From assembly GCF_964355755.1 (NCBI RefSeq), contig NC_092672.1:32424501-32488500 (forward strand): a DNA stretch of 64,000 nt. The letters run 5' to 3'. Below, piece after piece: positions 12,756 to 26,013 of this stretch. The notes beneath the pieces were generated by a model that was not told the DNA's origin, did not search any database, and saw nothing but the letters and a program-made list of their open reading frames with translations. The position numbers and the translations under genes were made by a program. The stretch's first letter is position 1; each line of letters starts with the position of its first letter. This DNA is from Antedon mediterranea. Taxonomy: Eukaryota; Echinodermata; Crinoidea; Comatulida; Antedonidae.

Positions 12756-12762
12756 GTATAGT

Positions 12763-15130
12763 CTAGTCGGGGATGTATTATGCGGCGCGGCGGCTAGCCC
12801 AGCCTTGAGTACAGAGAGAGAGAGACGTTCAGACGCTGTTCCGTTTACTTACTCCCTCTGCTGCTGGAAAGTTGGAATAGCCGTATAATAATGACCTCGC
12901 TGCCGAGACATCCGTTATAATATTATGACGGAGAGTGCTCTTTCGGATTAGAATTGATATGGGTAGAGATGTTTTCGAAGGCCATTGGAAGCAACAAAAG
13001 CACGCGCTTGATTGTCATAAATCAAGAAGCATGCCGATTGTATTCAGGGAGGCCTTACTTAGGTTTTATATCAAATACTTTTGAGTTCATTCTAGGATAG
13101 TCACGAGTCATTCTGAGAATGTTATTCACTGAGTATATTATTTCCATAACATTAATTGACTCACATTCATCAATTCAAGCTCATTCCTCTCCTCCCCGAC
13201 CCTCATCACCCTCAACATTAAATAGTCGGTTTATAAGTGACAAGATATTAGTTTTAGTCAGTCTTCTGCGACTGTACAGTGTAAACAGACTACCCGCCAA
13301 CTGTGGCGTCAAATCGGCGCGAAAGGGTCACCACAAGTAGTATAGATCTTGATGATTCAATTTCTGCGGTTCAGCTAGGTATTATGCAACTACAGGGCGT
13401 AACATAAAAAAAGTAAATTTGTAAGTACAGTAATGTAAAGTTCCAACTTGAAATAGGCCTATATAAAATGTAACTAATTTCATTGTCAGAGGGAAGAGAA
13501 GTAAGCGCGCGATAATTGAGCACCGGCGGGATTATGAAATTAGGCCTAAATTGTTACGGTAATATTAAAAATATCAAAGGAAATAAAAGATCTAAATTCT
13601 TTACAAATATATTTATTTTATTGCACCGCAAGTACAAAGGATGGTGTGATATCGTCACAAATGTAAAATACTACAAATACAAATTAGTTTCACATTATTA
13701 TTACAAATTGAATAGTCACAAGTTTTTACGCTAGATACTTGATAAAGATCTTAACGCTATACTTTGAAACGGTAGGCCTATCTAAAAGAGAAAGTGAGAA
13801 CATGCATGGATGCTCAGGTGACAAAAACATTATCATCGGGCAGAAATCCAACTTTTTAAGAGATTAAAGACCGGGCTAAGTTTTAATTTATCCGGGTTAA
13901 ATTGGTGACCTACCCACACCAACGTTGGCGAACAAGGAAGAAGCCAGAACAGGTAACCACTAAATATTATGGGTAATATGTTCAGACTCACGGAGTTACG
14001 GTGGAGTTGTCTAATGTTTAAGGGCGGTAACGAACGTTTTAACTTCCACGTGAGCTTACGTCTGGGCCTACCTACACCGTCTCGTATTCAACAAACTGGC
14101 AAATCATTCTTGATGAGCATAGGCCTACGTATTTATATGAGAGTTGCAACGAGAGGGGATCTTTTAACTTTCTATGTTAAATAAACAAGAGGATCCCATT
14201 GTAAAAAAGTTCAATATCGAGATTGTCGTTGCCTATCCTGCATCTGTTTGACTTTTCAGCTTTTTTTGCTATTTAAAAAAATCGTATATATTTGTAATGT
14301 AATGATACTGTATACATCTATAATTACAATTTTATTCAAAATATTTGATATGTTTTTATTTGATTTATAACGAATAAGCCTATTTTACTAGTAGGCCTTG
14401 CCTATAGACAGCATTAATTGCTATACAGATCTCTCAATGATGTTCAATGTTAAGGAGCAGGATACACTTGATATCCGTAATTTCCGTCTTACCTTGAATT
14501 CAAATTTAGCATGAATGAATTAATTACAATGATGACTGTTCATTACATAACACGTCTGCCTAATGAGCCTCCATGATCATCGCTCTAGACCACGAACTTA
14601 ATACCTCTAGTAGTAGTAGACGCACTTGTCTACTAGCCGTTAAGCGCGAGTACACAACCCGTTAAGCACGCCCACACAACCCGTTACGCGCGCGTCTACC
14701 AGCCGTTAAGCGCGCGTCTACCAGACGTTAAGCGCGCGTCTACCACCCGTTACACGCGCGCATAAAAATCGTATTATATCATCACTTGAACGTGCGTGCA
14801 TCTGGTCGTAAACTACGCACATCTAATCAGATGCCGTTCATCTGAGTTAAAAATGTTCATATTTATTTTCTCCGTGATTTCCCCGCGGTTAAAGCAAGCC
14901 TGAAGTTTCAGGTCTACAGTTATAAAATAGCCACTATAGGGAGATCCGTGTTTATTTTATCGCTCAGACCCACCCGGATGCATGTCTGTTAAATGACCTT
15001 TGGTTTTAGAATATAGGTCAACATTCGAAAACAAATACTACTAGCTCGACGGATCAAACAAAAATTGAAACGTCTGTTGACTGGTGGACCAAAATGAAAA
15101 ATACGAAAAAAATACAGACTTGAGAAAGTC
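12763..15130. other. Intergenic region upstream of Ski
   Basis: Positions 12763-12860 are GC-richer (GCGGCGCGGCGGCTAGCC, GAGAGAGAGACG), a plausible original promoter of Ski displaced by the TIR element. The rest is unique AT-rich DNA plus the CpG tandem repeat at 14628-14765. Confidence 0.4.
14628..14765. repeat. ~23-bp CpG-rich tandem repeat, six units
   Basis: Units of the form CCGTTAAGCGCGCGTCTACC repeat from 14637 to 14755 with small changes. This is a CG-dense island in AT-rich surroundings. Confidence 0.9.
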
Positions 15131-15311
15131 AAGCTTGGTTCCCACTAGCGACGCAACACAAGGACGTAACGCAACGCAAGTGAATTGACCAATCACAAGC
15201 GATGGCTTAATCGCTTGTGATTGCTAACTGTCTATAACTTCGCTTGTCATTGGTTAAAACGCTTGCGTTGCGTTTACGTCCTTGCGTTACGTTCTAGTGG
15301 GAACCAAGCTT
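15131..15311. mobile_element. MITE family B copy 1 (181 bp, fold-back)
   Basis: Ends AAGCTTGGTTCCCACTAG and the reverse complement, with arms that pair over most of the length (GACGTAACGCAACGCAAG; TTGACCAATCACAAGCGATG). Flanked by AAGTC on both sides, a possible 5-bp duplication. Confidence 0.85.
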
Positions 15312-17536
15312 AAGTCTTTTTTTTTACGTTGTTGGTCTGCAAGATTCCAGCTCAAATATATGTATGAAACGCCATGTGTGACAAAATGTAAATCTTTTAT
15401 CAATTATGTCGAATGGCCGTATGGATAGAACATACTAAACGAATGCTACGATTAAATTTGTTTTGATATACTTTTCATAAAAATACATCTTAACCACGTG
15501 CTTACGTTCATAAGGCCAGTTTGTGTATAGGCTTACTCACATCATGGATCTGAAACAGAAATTTAGAAATGCCAAAAACTTAACACAAACAGACAAATTG
15601 TACATTATGGCACATATTAGGAAATGACATCTTCCGCTTTGGTTCTTATTTCTCCTCATACAGACGCCAACACAGTCAGATTATTGACGCCATGTTTACA
15701 AAACGACGAAACAGCTATATAGCTAGATTTATAATTTCTAAAAAATCGCAACTTATTAAACTTTCACTCTACCCTCAAACACGTTCTCCCTTGAGGCTGT
15801 GCACACTGTTGCACTAAGCTCAATCCAACAGGAGTTAGCCCGGCTGTTCAGCATCAGCACAATTTCACATGCAAAAAGACTCTCCACACCACCGGTAAAA
15901 TCTCTTACCATCATCGCACAGGGTTTTGTTGAGTAGTGCGAAGGAAGAGGTGAATGGCTCGCGCGTGATAGCGCATCTGCACTGATGTATTGCTTTTAGG
16001 TCTCCGTTTTATCCCTTTCCCTGCTCTTCAACATTTTCGTTTTGGGAATTTCGTTATAACGTATTATACAACGAAAAGTTCAGTGAGTGCTATCCTTTTG
16101 TATTAGTATTAGTCTGTCTATGTTTTCCACATAAAAAATTTTCCTCTCGTGAGTGGAAATGATTTACAAAAGTACGAGAGGACAAGCGCAGGAACATGAT
16201 TTACAATGGCCTACGCCCAAAAAAAAGCTTTATAGCCTGCAAAACGGTTATAGCCTGCATTGGGGTGGTCAAAGGTGAGTTGGGGAACTACTTTTCCCGG
16301 CTTCATCAAAGAGATACGAAAAGTGCATTTTGCAAGCCGGTGATTAATATCAAATTCTCTCTCTCTCTCTCTCTCTCGAGAGAGAGAGACGTGCTTGAAG
16401 ATTTTATCCTGGTGAAGATTGTTTTTTTATGTTATGCTTATAGAGATTTCTATCCATAATAAATTGGTTATCAACATGAATATTGGGTGAACCAAAATTA
16501 TAATATAACAATAATTATATATAAAAACAAAAATGTATTTATTAATACGTATAATAATTGTATTTAGCTACGGTGGCCGCAAGTGTAAAGGCAATAGGTT
16601 CTACGGTGGCCCATATATGTCATGCCATAGTAATGCATTAACAAATGATATATTATTCGTTCATACTTTGTAATCATCATACATACAATTCGTCCGTATG
16701 AAACAGCATCTGTACATAACATTGTATATCGGAATTTTATTGCTGAAAAAATGTTGCTCGACCCGCCAAATGACTTCTCGAAATGTTGAGTCATTTTCAG
16801 TATGTTAAATGCCCGCGAATTAGTGGCGACAAAGTTGAGCAGAGCGCGACTTTAGGGCTCTTCTCCATGGCAGCTTACGCACTGGTACATTCAAGAGTGA
16901 TTCATTAGTCTGTTTACGTTGTTTCAGCACGCAAACTATGTTTTGGCCATTTTCCCAGAAAAAAAATGTTTGACCTGTCGCGCGTAACATAAGTAAATGA
17001 AAAGTTAAAATAATAAATTGTTGCCAACATAAGTTGTTATGCTAGGCAGCCTACATAATAAATTTGTTGATGTGATCGTAAACCCGTGTACTATAGAAAT
17101 GCATGGCCGACTAACAACCGGTTTAAAACGCTTTCGAAGATCTTTCATTTCACAATATTCTTGTTTATGATGGATTTACAAAGGCCGATACAAATTCAAC
17201 GTCAGTGTACTTTTAGTATAATATGATTGACTCTCAATTAAAATGTTTTTGCTTACACAATTCACTTGCCCGTGACACAAATTTTCCACGCACAAAGAGA
17301 TTAATTTTACGCGCGCGTCAAACTCCTGATTTGGTGTGGTTTATGGTACGCGCGCGTAGTCATCGTTCGCTATGAGTCGACTCGCGCGTACTATCAGCGT
17401 TTTTGATCAGGATTCAAAATACTGCATGCACTCTGTCATTTTTACGATTTAAGTGCTAAAAACAAGGCCTACAAAATATCAATTTCATAATACAATTACA
17501 AAATTGAACAACATTTGAAAAAGAAATAAAGAAAAC
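15312..17536. other. Gene-free intergenic stretch
   Basis: Contains the CT/GA palindrome and two ACGCGCGCGT words at 17309 and 17348. Short frames here have no domain signature. Confidence 0.5.
16352..16390. repeat. (CT)n-(GA)n microsatellite palindrome
   Basis: About ten CT units meet four to five GA units at CTCTCGAGAG, giving a small perfect hairpin. Confidence 0.95.
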
Positions 17537-17539
17537 TAA

Positions 17540-18367
17540 GGCCCTGTTTCTGCTGCCAACTAAATACCGTATATTATACGGTATTTTTTGAATACCGTAT
17601 ATATACGGTATATTTTTGGTTTGGCAGCAGAAACTGCGCTCATAAAAAATATACCGTATTTTGTATACCGTATTTTCCCCACAAAATTTGTGGATAAAAT
17701 ACGGTATTTACAAATTTATACCGTATTTTTTGTACCCGTTTCTGCTGCCAATAAAAAATACCGTATTTTTTTTTACATGACAAAAGGTCAACATTCGTAT
17801 TTTTATTTTATGTCGCTGTCAGCTGCTTTACACACGTGTATAGATATATTCGGCGAAAATGTGGAGCGAAGACGTCACAGTTTTACTAAATAAATGTGTG
17901 TGGGGAAGCTAAAATGTCTGGCCAACTAAAAGGTAATAAAAGGGACAACCACATTTATAAAGACATTTCTAAAAAAATAAAGCAGGAGTATGGAATAGAC
18001 TGGTCTCCAAAGCAAGTAAACTCAAAGCTGAAGAGCCTGCGAAAGCAGTACAACATTGCAAAATACAATAACTCGAGGAGGGAACGAATTAATTGTCCCC
18101 ATTACGATGTTTTCTGTGCTCTCACAACATCTCTATCACTAGGGCTAGGCTGTTGAAAGTGAGACGTAAAACTTCCTTTATTGCGACTTTTAATTATCGA
18201 TCAAATAAATGAATGGCAATTTGGGTTAAAAAAGATGAAATTTAACACGACCACCCAAGAAGTATTGTTAGCAGAAACGGGGTACTAAAAAATACGGTAT
18301 AAAAAATACCGTATTTTATACCGTATTTTTATACCGTATTTTAAGCAGTTGCAGCAGAAACAGGCCC
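17540..18367. mobile_element. Harbinger/PIF-like TIR element, 828 bp
   Basis: Inverted ends read GGCCCTGTTTCTGCTGCCAA at 17540 and GGGCCTGTTTCTGCTGCAAC at 18367 on the other strand. The flanks are TAA (17537-17539) and TCA (18368-18370), compatible with the 3-bp TNA targets of Harbinger elements. Both subterminal regions are packed with the palindromic word ATACGGTAT/ATACCGTAT. The middle carries a Myb-like frame. There is no DDE transposase, so it is non-autonomous. Confidence 0.75.
17859..18156 (+). pseudogene. Frameshifted Myb/SANT-like DNA-binding protein of the Harbinger element
   Basis: Harbinger elements encode a Myb/trihelix-like protein besides the transposase, and this looks like its remnant. 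One frame starts MWSEDVTVLLNKCVWGS at 17859 and hits a stop at 17910. Another frame (17896-18156) continues with NHIYKDISKKIKQEYGIDWS, then KQVNSKLKSLRKQYNIAKYN and the terminal NCPHYDVFCAL. Together these give the three-helix order of such domains: W-S-E-D start, K-V-NSKLKSLRKQY recognition helix, and CP-Y-D close. The frame break near 17900 makes the copy non-functional. Confidence 0.7.
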
Positions 18368-18370
18368 TCA

Positions 18371-20969
18371 TCATTATACTGTATATTATTCTTGCCCAAA
18401 GATTGCTCAATCCATCCTATATTGTAACATTACTGTACATGTTTACGGTATGATATAGGTGTACAGTACCTCCAGGCAGACTTTTGGCTAATAAATGTGG
18501 GTTAGTCCCACCAGTGGCTCTGGTTACATCACAGGCTAGACACCATGTTCAATCTACCATGAAACTCACATTACTGGCCTAATTATGCGAGAGACAGACT
18601 GATTAATATTCCAAACAATTTTAGGCCTATATGCTTCAAGAGTCCAATAGTTTAAGTTTTCAGCTAGTAAACTACAATGTTTTCGATTAAATAGGCCTAA
18701 ACTACCATACATATTTATGACTTGTTTCGTGCTCAAGAATATTAATGATTTAAAAGCCTAATATGCGATAATATTGTGCTATACGTTGAGTACCTCGCCG
18801 TCATAACATACAATTTCCGCATGCACATTTCCGTGAAATCGCTGACGCGAGACGTTAGGCATGACGTCACGAGACAGTCAGGCGGCGATAGGGATTTTCA
18901 AGCACGATAGTAGGCCAAGTATTGTAAATAAAAAGGCGCGTAATTATGGTTACAACACAGTTTTTATTGGTCTATAGTAGTAACTGGAAATAAAGTAGAG
19001 GTACTGTATTTATAAACCTATCTACGGTATTCAGGATTTACTGTTATTATGATTCATTTACCATGGTTATACCCTGCCAAAAAGATTGTGTAAAGCCTAG
19101 GCGATAGGCCTATCTACCTTTATCATAGCCTATAGTAGGCCTACTATTTGACTTACTTGTTTTACTTAGGCCTACTTTATATCGTGTGTGATATGTTATT
19201 AAAACCTGGATGATTTACAATGTTAATAAATAACAGTTACATTACTTGTATTGATTTGTTTAATTTTTATGCCACACTCGCACACAAATTACGGAATAAT
19301 ACAACGACGGTGGTGAGGGCCTCAATGCGACACCCTTTTATTTAGTCTCTATTGAATGAAATTTAGGACAGATGATTGGACCGTACGACCAGACATTTAT
19401 TCAAAGGATCGTGCACGAGATAAGAGAATCAGTTCAGAAAATATTAATATAATGGTATTCAAAGTTTAGTAACACCACGCGCATTTCTCGGACATTTTTA
19501 AAGCGTGATTGTCACGTGGATTTCAGGGAAAATGTGTTGTGTAATTTGTTGTTGTGTCTGTTTACTATCATTGTCCCCGTATGCAGTGCTGCCCGTATGC
19601 CAGACAACAGACCGGAACGTAATTGAATGGATGACCGCGATGACCGAGTATAGGCCTAAAATTTTGCCGCATTTTTTTGTTGATGCGTGATTTTACTACT
19701 AGAGAAGCAATTTGTAGTAAAAACCGAATTGCTACGCTAGGCCTACCACACCCCCAAGTTGAACCTGCTACAAGCGGCCTGATTCTTCTCCTCATCTAAT
19801 GCCATCAAGCGACGTGCTATCATCAGCGAATTATGAAAACAAAATTCCAAGACATGCTCATCTTGTGTCTCGACGTGAGTTCAACCAACGGACCACCCAT
19901 GCGCAATAATTGTTTCTTCTGCATGTAGAAGCTGCTTACTGTAGGTGAAAGTTGATCACAATCGATAAGGTCACGGCCGATGCTGCCAGACGGTGCATGA
20001 CGTCACTGATGCTGATTGGACAACGTCAATGAGATATAACCAACGCTAGTGTTATTGTTATTATTATTATTATTATTATTTACAGTTGGTAATGATGATT
20101 GAGTTTTTAAAAAAATGAACAAAAAAGCGATTGAAATCACTTGTAGGACATTGGAAGGGGGGGGGGGGGGTGCGCATGGGTCCCCCTGAAGTAATCTACT
20201 TTATTATATCCCTTTCTGTGAGTGACTGTATAGTATATTATCTAGTAAGTTATGTCCTTTTATTTATGAATTACTCGATTGTCCAGCTGTCTCGCCGTGT
20301 CACGTGGCATGACTATGAATCGTACCTACAGTATATTACCTTATGACGTCAATGCGGATGTAAACAATATCGTAGGACCAAACATTGAAAACCATAAGCA
20401 ATAGGCCTATAGTTCCTTTCGGTTGGTGGGCGGGGGGAAAGGTTTTGGCCCGGGGTAGTACCTAATTGGGCCTATTAGAAAAAATGCGATACTGCTTCCT
20501 TTCCGTGTTATCCGGCCATACAGTCCACCAATAAACATATATGAGTTGAGATGACAAAATTGGTAGTGTCTGCCGCTGGGTTGGTGGAGAGTTTGTGAAG
20601 GCCATCTATTGATAGTGCAGAGAGTGTTGGACGTGCGCGCTTCAATAGTGTGTTAACCTGAAGTTTTTGATTTTGCAATATGACCTGCGCTCTGGTTATA
20701 AGGACGCCAACGGTTGATTAATATTATTTTACAGTAATTGGTCTAATATATTATTTCTCTCATTGGGAGACGACGTTATTTCTGGAAGTATCAAGTGATC
20801 GAGGTGGTTATCCGTCGTAGGCCTACTGATTACGCATGTTATTGTTAGTACTCTAGCAACAACCCGTTCGTCGCTACTATACGTATATTGGTCACTACAT
20901 CATTGGTACGTCAACCCACTGAAGCTTTGTTCCTACCTGAACACAACGCAGCGACCTACAACGGAAGTT
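18371..20969. other. Gene-free intergenic stretch
   Basis: Many GGCCTA words (18570-19160), the TTA microsatellite and the G run. No gene was supported. Confidence 0.5.
20041..20170. repeat. (TTA)n microsatellite and poly-G run
   Basis: TTATTATTATTATTATTATT at about 20058-20080, and 14 consecutive G at 20157-20170. Both are polymorphism-prone. Confidence 0.9.
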
Positions 20970-21117
20970 AAGCTTGGTTCCCACTAGTACTCAACGCAAG
21001 GACGTAAGCCGCAACGCAAGCGAATTGACCAATCCAAGCGATGGATCATTCGAACCGTTCCTTGTGATTGGTCAATTAACTTGCGTTGCGGCTTACGTTC
21101 TTGCGTTGCGTTCTAAT
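20970..21117. mobile_element. MITE family B copy 2
   Basis: Left AAGCTTGGTTCCCACTAGTA. Arms carry CAACGCAAGGACGTAAGCCG and its inverse. The right terminus is diverged (GTTCTAATGTGAATTA). Confidence 0.8.
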
Positions 21118-22081
21118 GTGAATTATGGTGGGCTTACTGAAAAAAAGAAAGTCGGAATCAATTTACCAAGCATTGATAATGATAACTTCAATCGCCTCCT
21201 CCTTCTCTTATGATACTGAGAATATCAATGATGTTTTTATGAACATGATTTTAAATGTATTTATTTTTTTAACATATCCAAACGTTTGTGTTTTTTTTTA
21301 TTGCATAATCGCGGCCAGGTTAATTCTCGATTTTATAATCATCATTGTGCCACCTTTCGTTGAATGTGTTTTAGTTGAGTCGTCGTCACAAGTATAATTA
21401 CAACAACGCCAGCGTACGTGTACCGATATTTATAAAATTCTCTGAAATAGATGCATTTAATGTCGTTAAACTTCGTTTCAACTCATATAGTTATTTCTAC
21501 ACATAAGATTGTTTTTAATTCGAATGCAATCATGCATTGTCCTAACGTTTCATTCCTGGTTCAATATTATTTAGGTTATCGTTAGTTATCTTTTCATTTT
21601 ATAGTGAAATATTTTGATTGACAAAATATTAATAAATAGATATATTTCCCTCATTATAATCGATCCATCACTTGAACGGTTGTGGTGCACTTTTTTTTAT
21701 CCATAGCTTTATAGTATAATTTGTTTACGTGAGAAAAAATACGAATGTTTCTTATTAATTCTTTTGATAATTTATTTATTAAGTAATCCATACGAAAGCT
21801 TTTTACAGCTTTTAATTAATCGCTTTATAGTATATCTACACGAGTGAGATAAAATATGAAGTCTTATTAAATTATTTATCTATTAAGACATTTAAAAAAA
21901 AATCGAAAAGCATAAACGTGTATACCAAAGGCACAATACTGAATGAAGTGGACAAAATTTTGAATTACGTAACAATAGTATTCAGAATTATTCCCTCCTT
22001 GAGTTTACTGTTGGATGAAAAATAAATATTAACATAAATAAATTGTTATTTATTTTTTACAATATTATCGTAATTACTATT
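21118..22081. other. Gene-free intergenic stretch
   Basis: AT-rich, no bounded repeat or gene seen. Confidence 0.5.
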
Positions 22082-22470
22082 ACCACGCAACACAATGACG
22101 TACATTAGGCGCACAATTGATGGGTAAGATTGACCAATCACACATTTCGGATGTGGGCGCGCCAATACACAGCTTGCTTCCCATTATAATAGGACGCAAC
22201 GCAATGATGTAAGAGCCGCAACGCAAGTGAATTTACCAATCACAAACGACAGTTCGAATGTGGGCGCGCATACACAGCTTGGTTCACAAGGGACGCAACG
22301 CAAGGACGTAGCAGAAGTGCAAGCGAATTTACCAATCACAAGCGGCAGTTCGAATAATCCGTCGCTTTTTATTGGTCAATTAACTTATAGATTGCGGCTT
22401 ACATCATTGCGCTGCGTCCTAGTGAGAGAACCAAGCTTTAGTCCTGTTGCGTCCAAGTGGGAAGCTTTAA
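22082..22470. mobile_element. MITE family B, compound cluster
   Basis: Left arms are repeated in tandem (CACGCAACACAATGACGT, AGCTTGCTTCCCATTATAAT, AGCTTGGTTCACAAGG), then one right arm ends GAACCAAGCTTTAG. GTGGGCGCGC occurs twice. It looks like overlapping insertions or internal arm duplication. Confidence 0.7.
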
Positions 22471-25195
22471 ACGCCATCGTATCAAAAGCATCGAAATTGC
22501 AACACGGAGTAGGCATATTTTAATGCCTTTAGTATTATTATTTCACATATCACATCACCTTATCCATAACTCAACACAAAATTGGTCACATTATAATTTT
22601 CTTTTATAAAGGCTGAACTTAATTTCAACTCTAGTAACATGCAGCCGTTGCTGCAACAATCGTGTGATCAATACTGACGTAACTTCCGACTGTGTCATCT
22701 GCTGTTTTCTACGTTACGTGTGCAAAATTATATTTTTATGCACCAAAGAAAATTGCAATTAGTAAATTCGATTTATGATTTATTATGTTTGACACAAATA
22801 GGATTTTTTCCCCGGTAAATAGGTGGTAAAAGTAATCATGAAAACGGAATAAAAATGAGTTTGGATGTGTGTGATAAATGATGACAATATTTGTTATCAC
22901 GCTGACATTTTTAGTGAATTGTTTTGTTCGATAATTTAGTGTTCACTTCTCTGCTTCTCCCTTCATTGGCACTTTTTCTTGTGGGCCTTGTAAAGCTTGA
23001 TTAAAAAACAATTCGTTTCTCTCAAACTAAGGTATACAATAAACGTAAATTTATGGGCTACAAAATGATATCTAATGGGGGCTAGGCACATCGATTGCAG
23101 TGGACTCCGTTACCGATGTGTGTATGTACGAAATTGTCCATTTTAGTAGGCCTTACGAAGCTAGCCCTTTCATCATCATCGGTTAAATGTAAATGGATGA
23201 CAGCAAAGGAAATCCAGGCGTCGGAAATGCTTGGAACATGCATTGATTTCTGGCATCAAGGAGCCGTTATCTTTCTGGCGTCTCATCGATCGTACGTGAA
23301 GACTATTAAAACTCATAAAACACTATTACATATTTATATGACTATCTTTCCTTTTCTCTGCTTAAAGCGGCTGTTGATTAATGTATACACACCGTAGTTC
23401 CTCGTAAATATTTAGCTGGTATAGTTAGCAACCGGTCAATCTACCAATTTCTGCGCGTGTGACGTAGAGAGCAGCGCGAGTTTTGCTTTTGATCGGAAGG
23501 CAGTATAGAAAATGCATTAAACAAAAGCTCTCTATGAATATACGCACGTAAAAACAAGTTGAGCGGCCACTTTAACGGATGATAACCACCGAAATATGTT
23601 ATGATGAGACAAAATAACAAAGTGTTAAGCCCATAGGGATGTTGCGTGGGGCCAATAACAGATAAGAGGCGTCGTACAGAGGTTTAAACGTGATATATGT
23701 ATGCCTCTACATATGTTTATATTATTATCGATGTTGTTTTCACCCAAGCCATGACGTCATCATCCATAAGACGCACTTTTGAGGGCCTAATCGTTTGCCA
23801 GCATTGTCACGACGGGGGTCGTCGAGGGCCGAGAAATTACAAACGACCAGCCAGAGGCCCGAATGTTCTGAACTAGTTTGCCAAGATTTTGAAGGTCCTT
23901 TAACTCTAACCTTAGGAAACTTGATATAATACGTCATACGTTTAACGAAGTTGATTGGCTTAAAGTGTAAAATCCTGATTTAATTTTTTTTTTAACGCGC
24001 CATGTGTTTAGAATACATGAACACGGTAAAAAATTTACTCAAGACACAAACTGATTCATCATCAAAAACAAGAAAATGTGCTTTACGTTCTTTTTTTCGT
24101 AATTTACTTGGTTCCATACTACACATTCACACAGCTTTACTACTGTACTTATGTGCGACATATCAACAAAACCGCGAGTTCACTATCCGGCGGCGGGCAT
24201 CCTTCGTCGCTCGTTAAATTTACAAAGTTAATTTCATCCGTAACATTTCAAAAGACGAGTATCGTAAACGTCGTGAGAATGACTAATTAGCGGAAACAAC
24301 GAAGTTAGCACGACGAATAAACCTGTATTTACTCTACGCATAAATCCTCTTGCCGGTCAAGTATCGATAAATCAATCTGTAAAATGTAAGTCGTTCCATT
24401 TTATGAGAGAGCAATACACAGATATTAATAAAACGACTTCGCGCGACAAAAAATTGGAGGAGAACACAGAAGAAGTTGATACTCGCGCGTGTACTGTAAA
24501 GCCTCTTGAACGCGCGCGACGAAAAGTTCTTTGAACGCGCGCGTATTAAACGTGATGGTCTACCATCGGTAAGACTGACAATGTCTCGTTAATACGTAAT
24601 ATTTTTTGAAATACTAACACGAAGATTAACGTCAAAAAACTTATTTGCATAATCTATTTGAAAATTCTATTCTATCTGATATTTGTTTTCGATCAATAAA
24701 GAATGACGTCATCACACGGAGATACCCGTCCATCACTTTGACAAGTGAAATAATTCGAAACTCAGGGAAATGATTCAGAGACTGAAAAAGACTGACTGAA
24801 ATTAATTTCGCGCCGATTAATTTTGTTGCAAAAACAGTAACGATTTCTGTGCAATGGCAAATATTGTCTATTTAAAGTCGATTTAGTTGATTGATAAATG
24901 TCAAAGGGGTAAAATGTGTCCATGGAGGAATATTCGATGATGAGCTGCTGGACTTTCAGTTTCGTAATAGTAATAAGGGCGGCGACGCACGAGTCATTTC
25001 ATTTGAGGATGGCAACAAGTGGAACTGTAGTTTTCTGTCACCATTCTTGCTTTTACCAATCTCAATGTTCGGGTTCGAGTCTTGGTTCTGACACAGTTTA
25101 CGTTGGTACAGTTATACTGAAATTGTAGTACAAGTAGTACACGTATGAAACGTCATATGTGCCAAAATATTTATCTTTTAACTAATATTAAGTCA
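22471..25195. other. Gene-free intergenic stretch
   Basis: Somewhat GC-richer. CGCGCG words cluster at 24483-24545. The short frames at 23095-23397 and 24891-25091 show no domain or splice support. Confidence 0.45.
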
Positions 25196-25330
25196 AAACT
25201 CCGTCTGAGGCGCAATAGAAGCCTGTTGACCAATGAAAATCGACACAGTTCCAATATCCATTGCTTTTGATTGGTCAAATTACTTGCGTTACGTTTACAC
25301 TCATGCGTTGTGTCCCTACTTTAAATCTTA
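25196..25330. mobile_element. MITE family B copy 4 (diverged)
   Basis: The core TTGACCAATGAAAA and ATTGGTCAAATTACTTGCGT are kept. The termini are worn (GTGTCCCTACTTTAA). Confidence 0.6.
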
Positions 25331-25853
25331 CTTTTAATAACTATAACTTAAGCATACAATTCGGCAACATTGGCATGACCTAGAAGAGCGGAAGTTGTGT
25401 CAGATAACAACCGGGACTCTACTGGGGATATGAAATACAAGGAAGGCCTACATTGTCATTACTGACATTTTGAACAAAGATGCGGCTCCCGCGTGGGATA
25501 TGGGTAATTCCCTAGACAGACGAAGACTACGTATGACCTATAAAGTGGCACACGAGAACTGTTTCGTATCCACGAGATGATTAACATGTGAAGACACCCT
25601 TAGTAATAACTGCAGGCCCTCGCGTCAATTAGTCATTAGGGCGGGTGTGAACACACTATACAAGTCACTGGATTGATTCTGATGTGCACCGGATCTTTGA
25701 TCCTCATACACTTCACACAATGGTCAAAGATAAAACATCGAGACGCGTACAACATGACGATTAAGGTTCAGTTTACACGCAGTATATTTCACATCTAGAA
25801 ATATAACTAGGCCTTCGAGTTATAAGATGTCTTGATCTACCCAAGGCAATCTA

Positions 25854-26013
25854 AAGCTCTGTCTACACTATCAAACTTTATGCGAGTGAGTGATGTGCCC
25901 ATATATGGACATGATGATGTCATATCACTATCATATTATTTGGGCATATCACTACCATATTTGGGCAAATCACACTTTCATTGTCAAACTAGTTTGATAG
26001 TGTAGATAGAGCT
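25854..26013. mobile_element. MITE family A copy 2 (full length)
   Basis: Both ends present: AAGCTCTGTCTACACTATCA at the left and TTTGATAGTGTAGATAGAGC at the right. Confidence 0.9.

Noticed and set aside
14628-14765. CRISPR-like array
   Set aside because: The 23-bp CpG-rich units follow each other without unique spacers, in a eukaryotic genome.
23095-23397. 100-codon plus-strand frame
   Set aside because: No domain, no neighbours, composition like background.
24891-25091. 66-codon frame with HGGIFDDELLDFQFRNSNK
   Set aside because: The first part looks protein-like, but the rest is hydrophobic chance sequence and no splice donor supports an exon.
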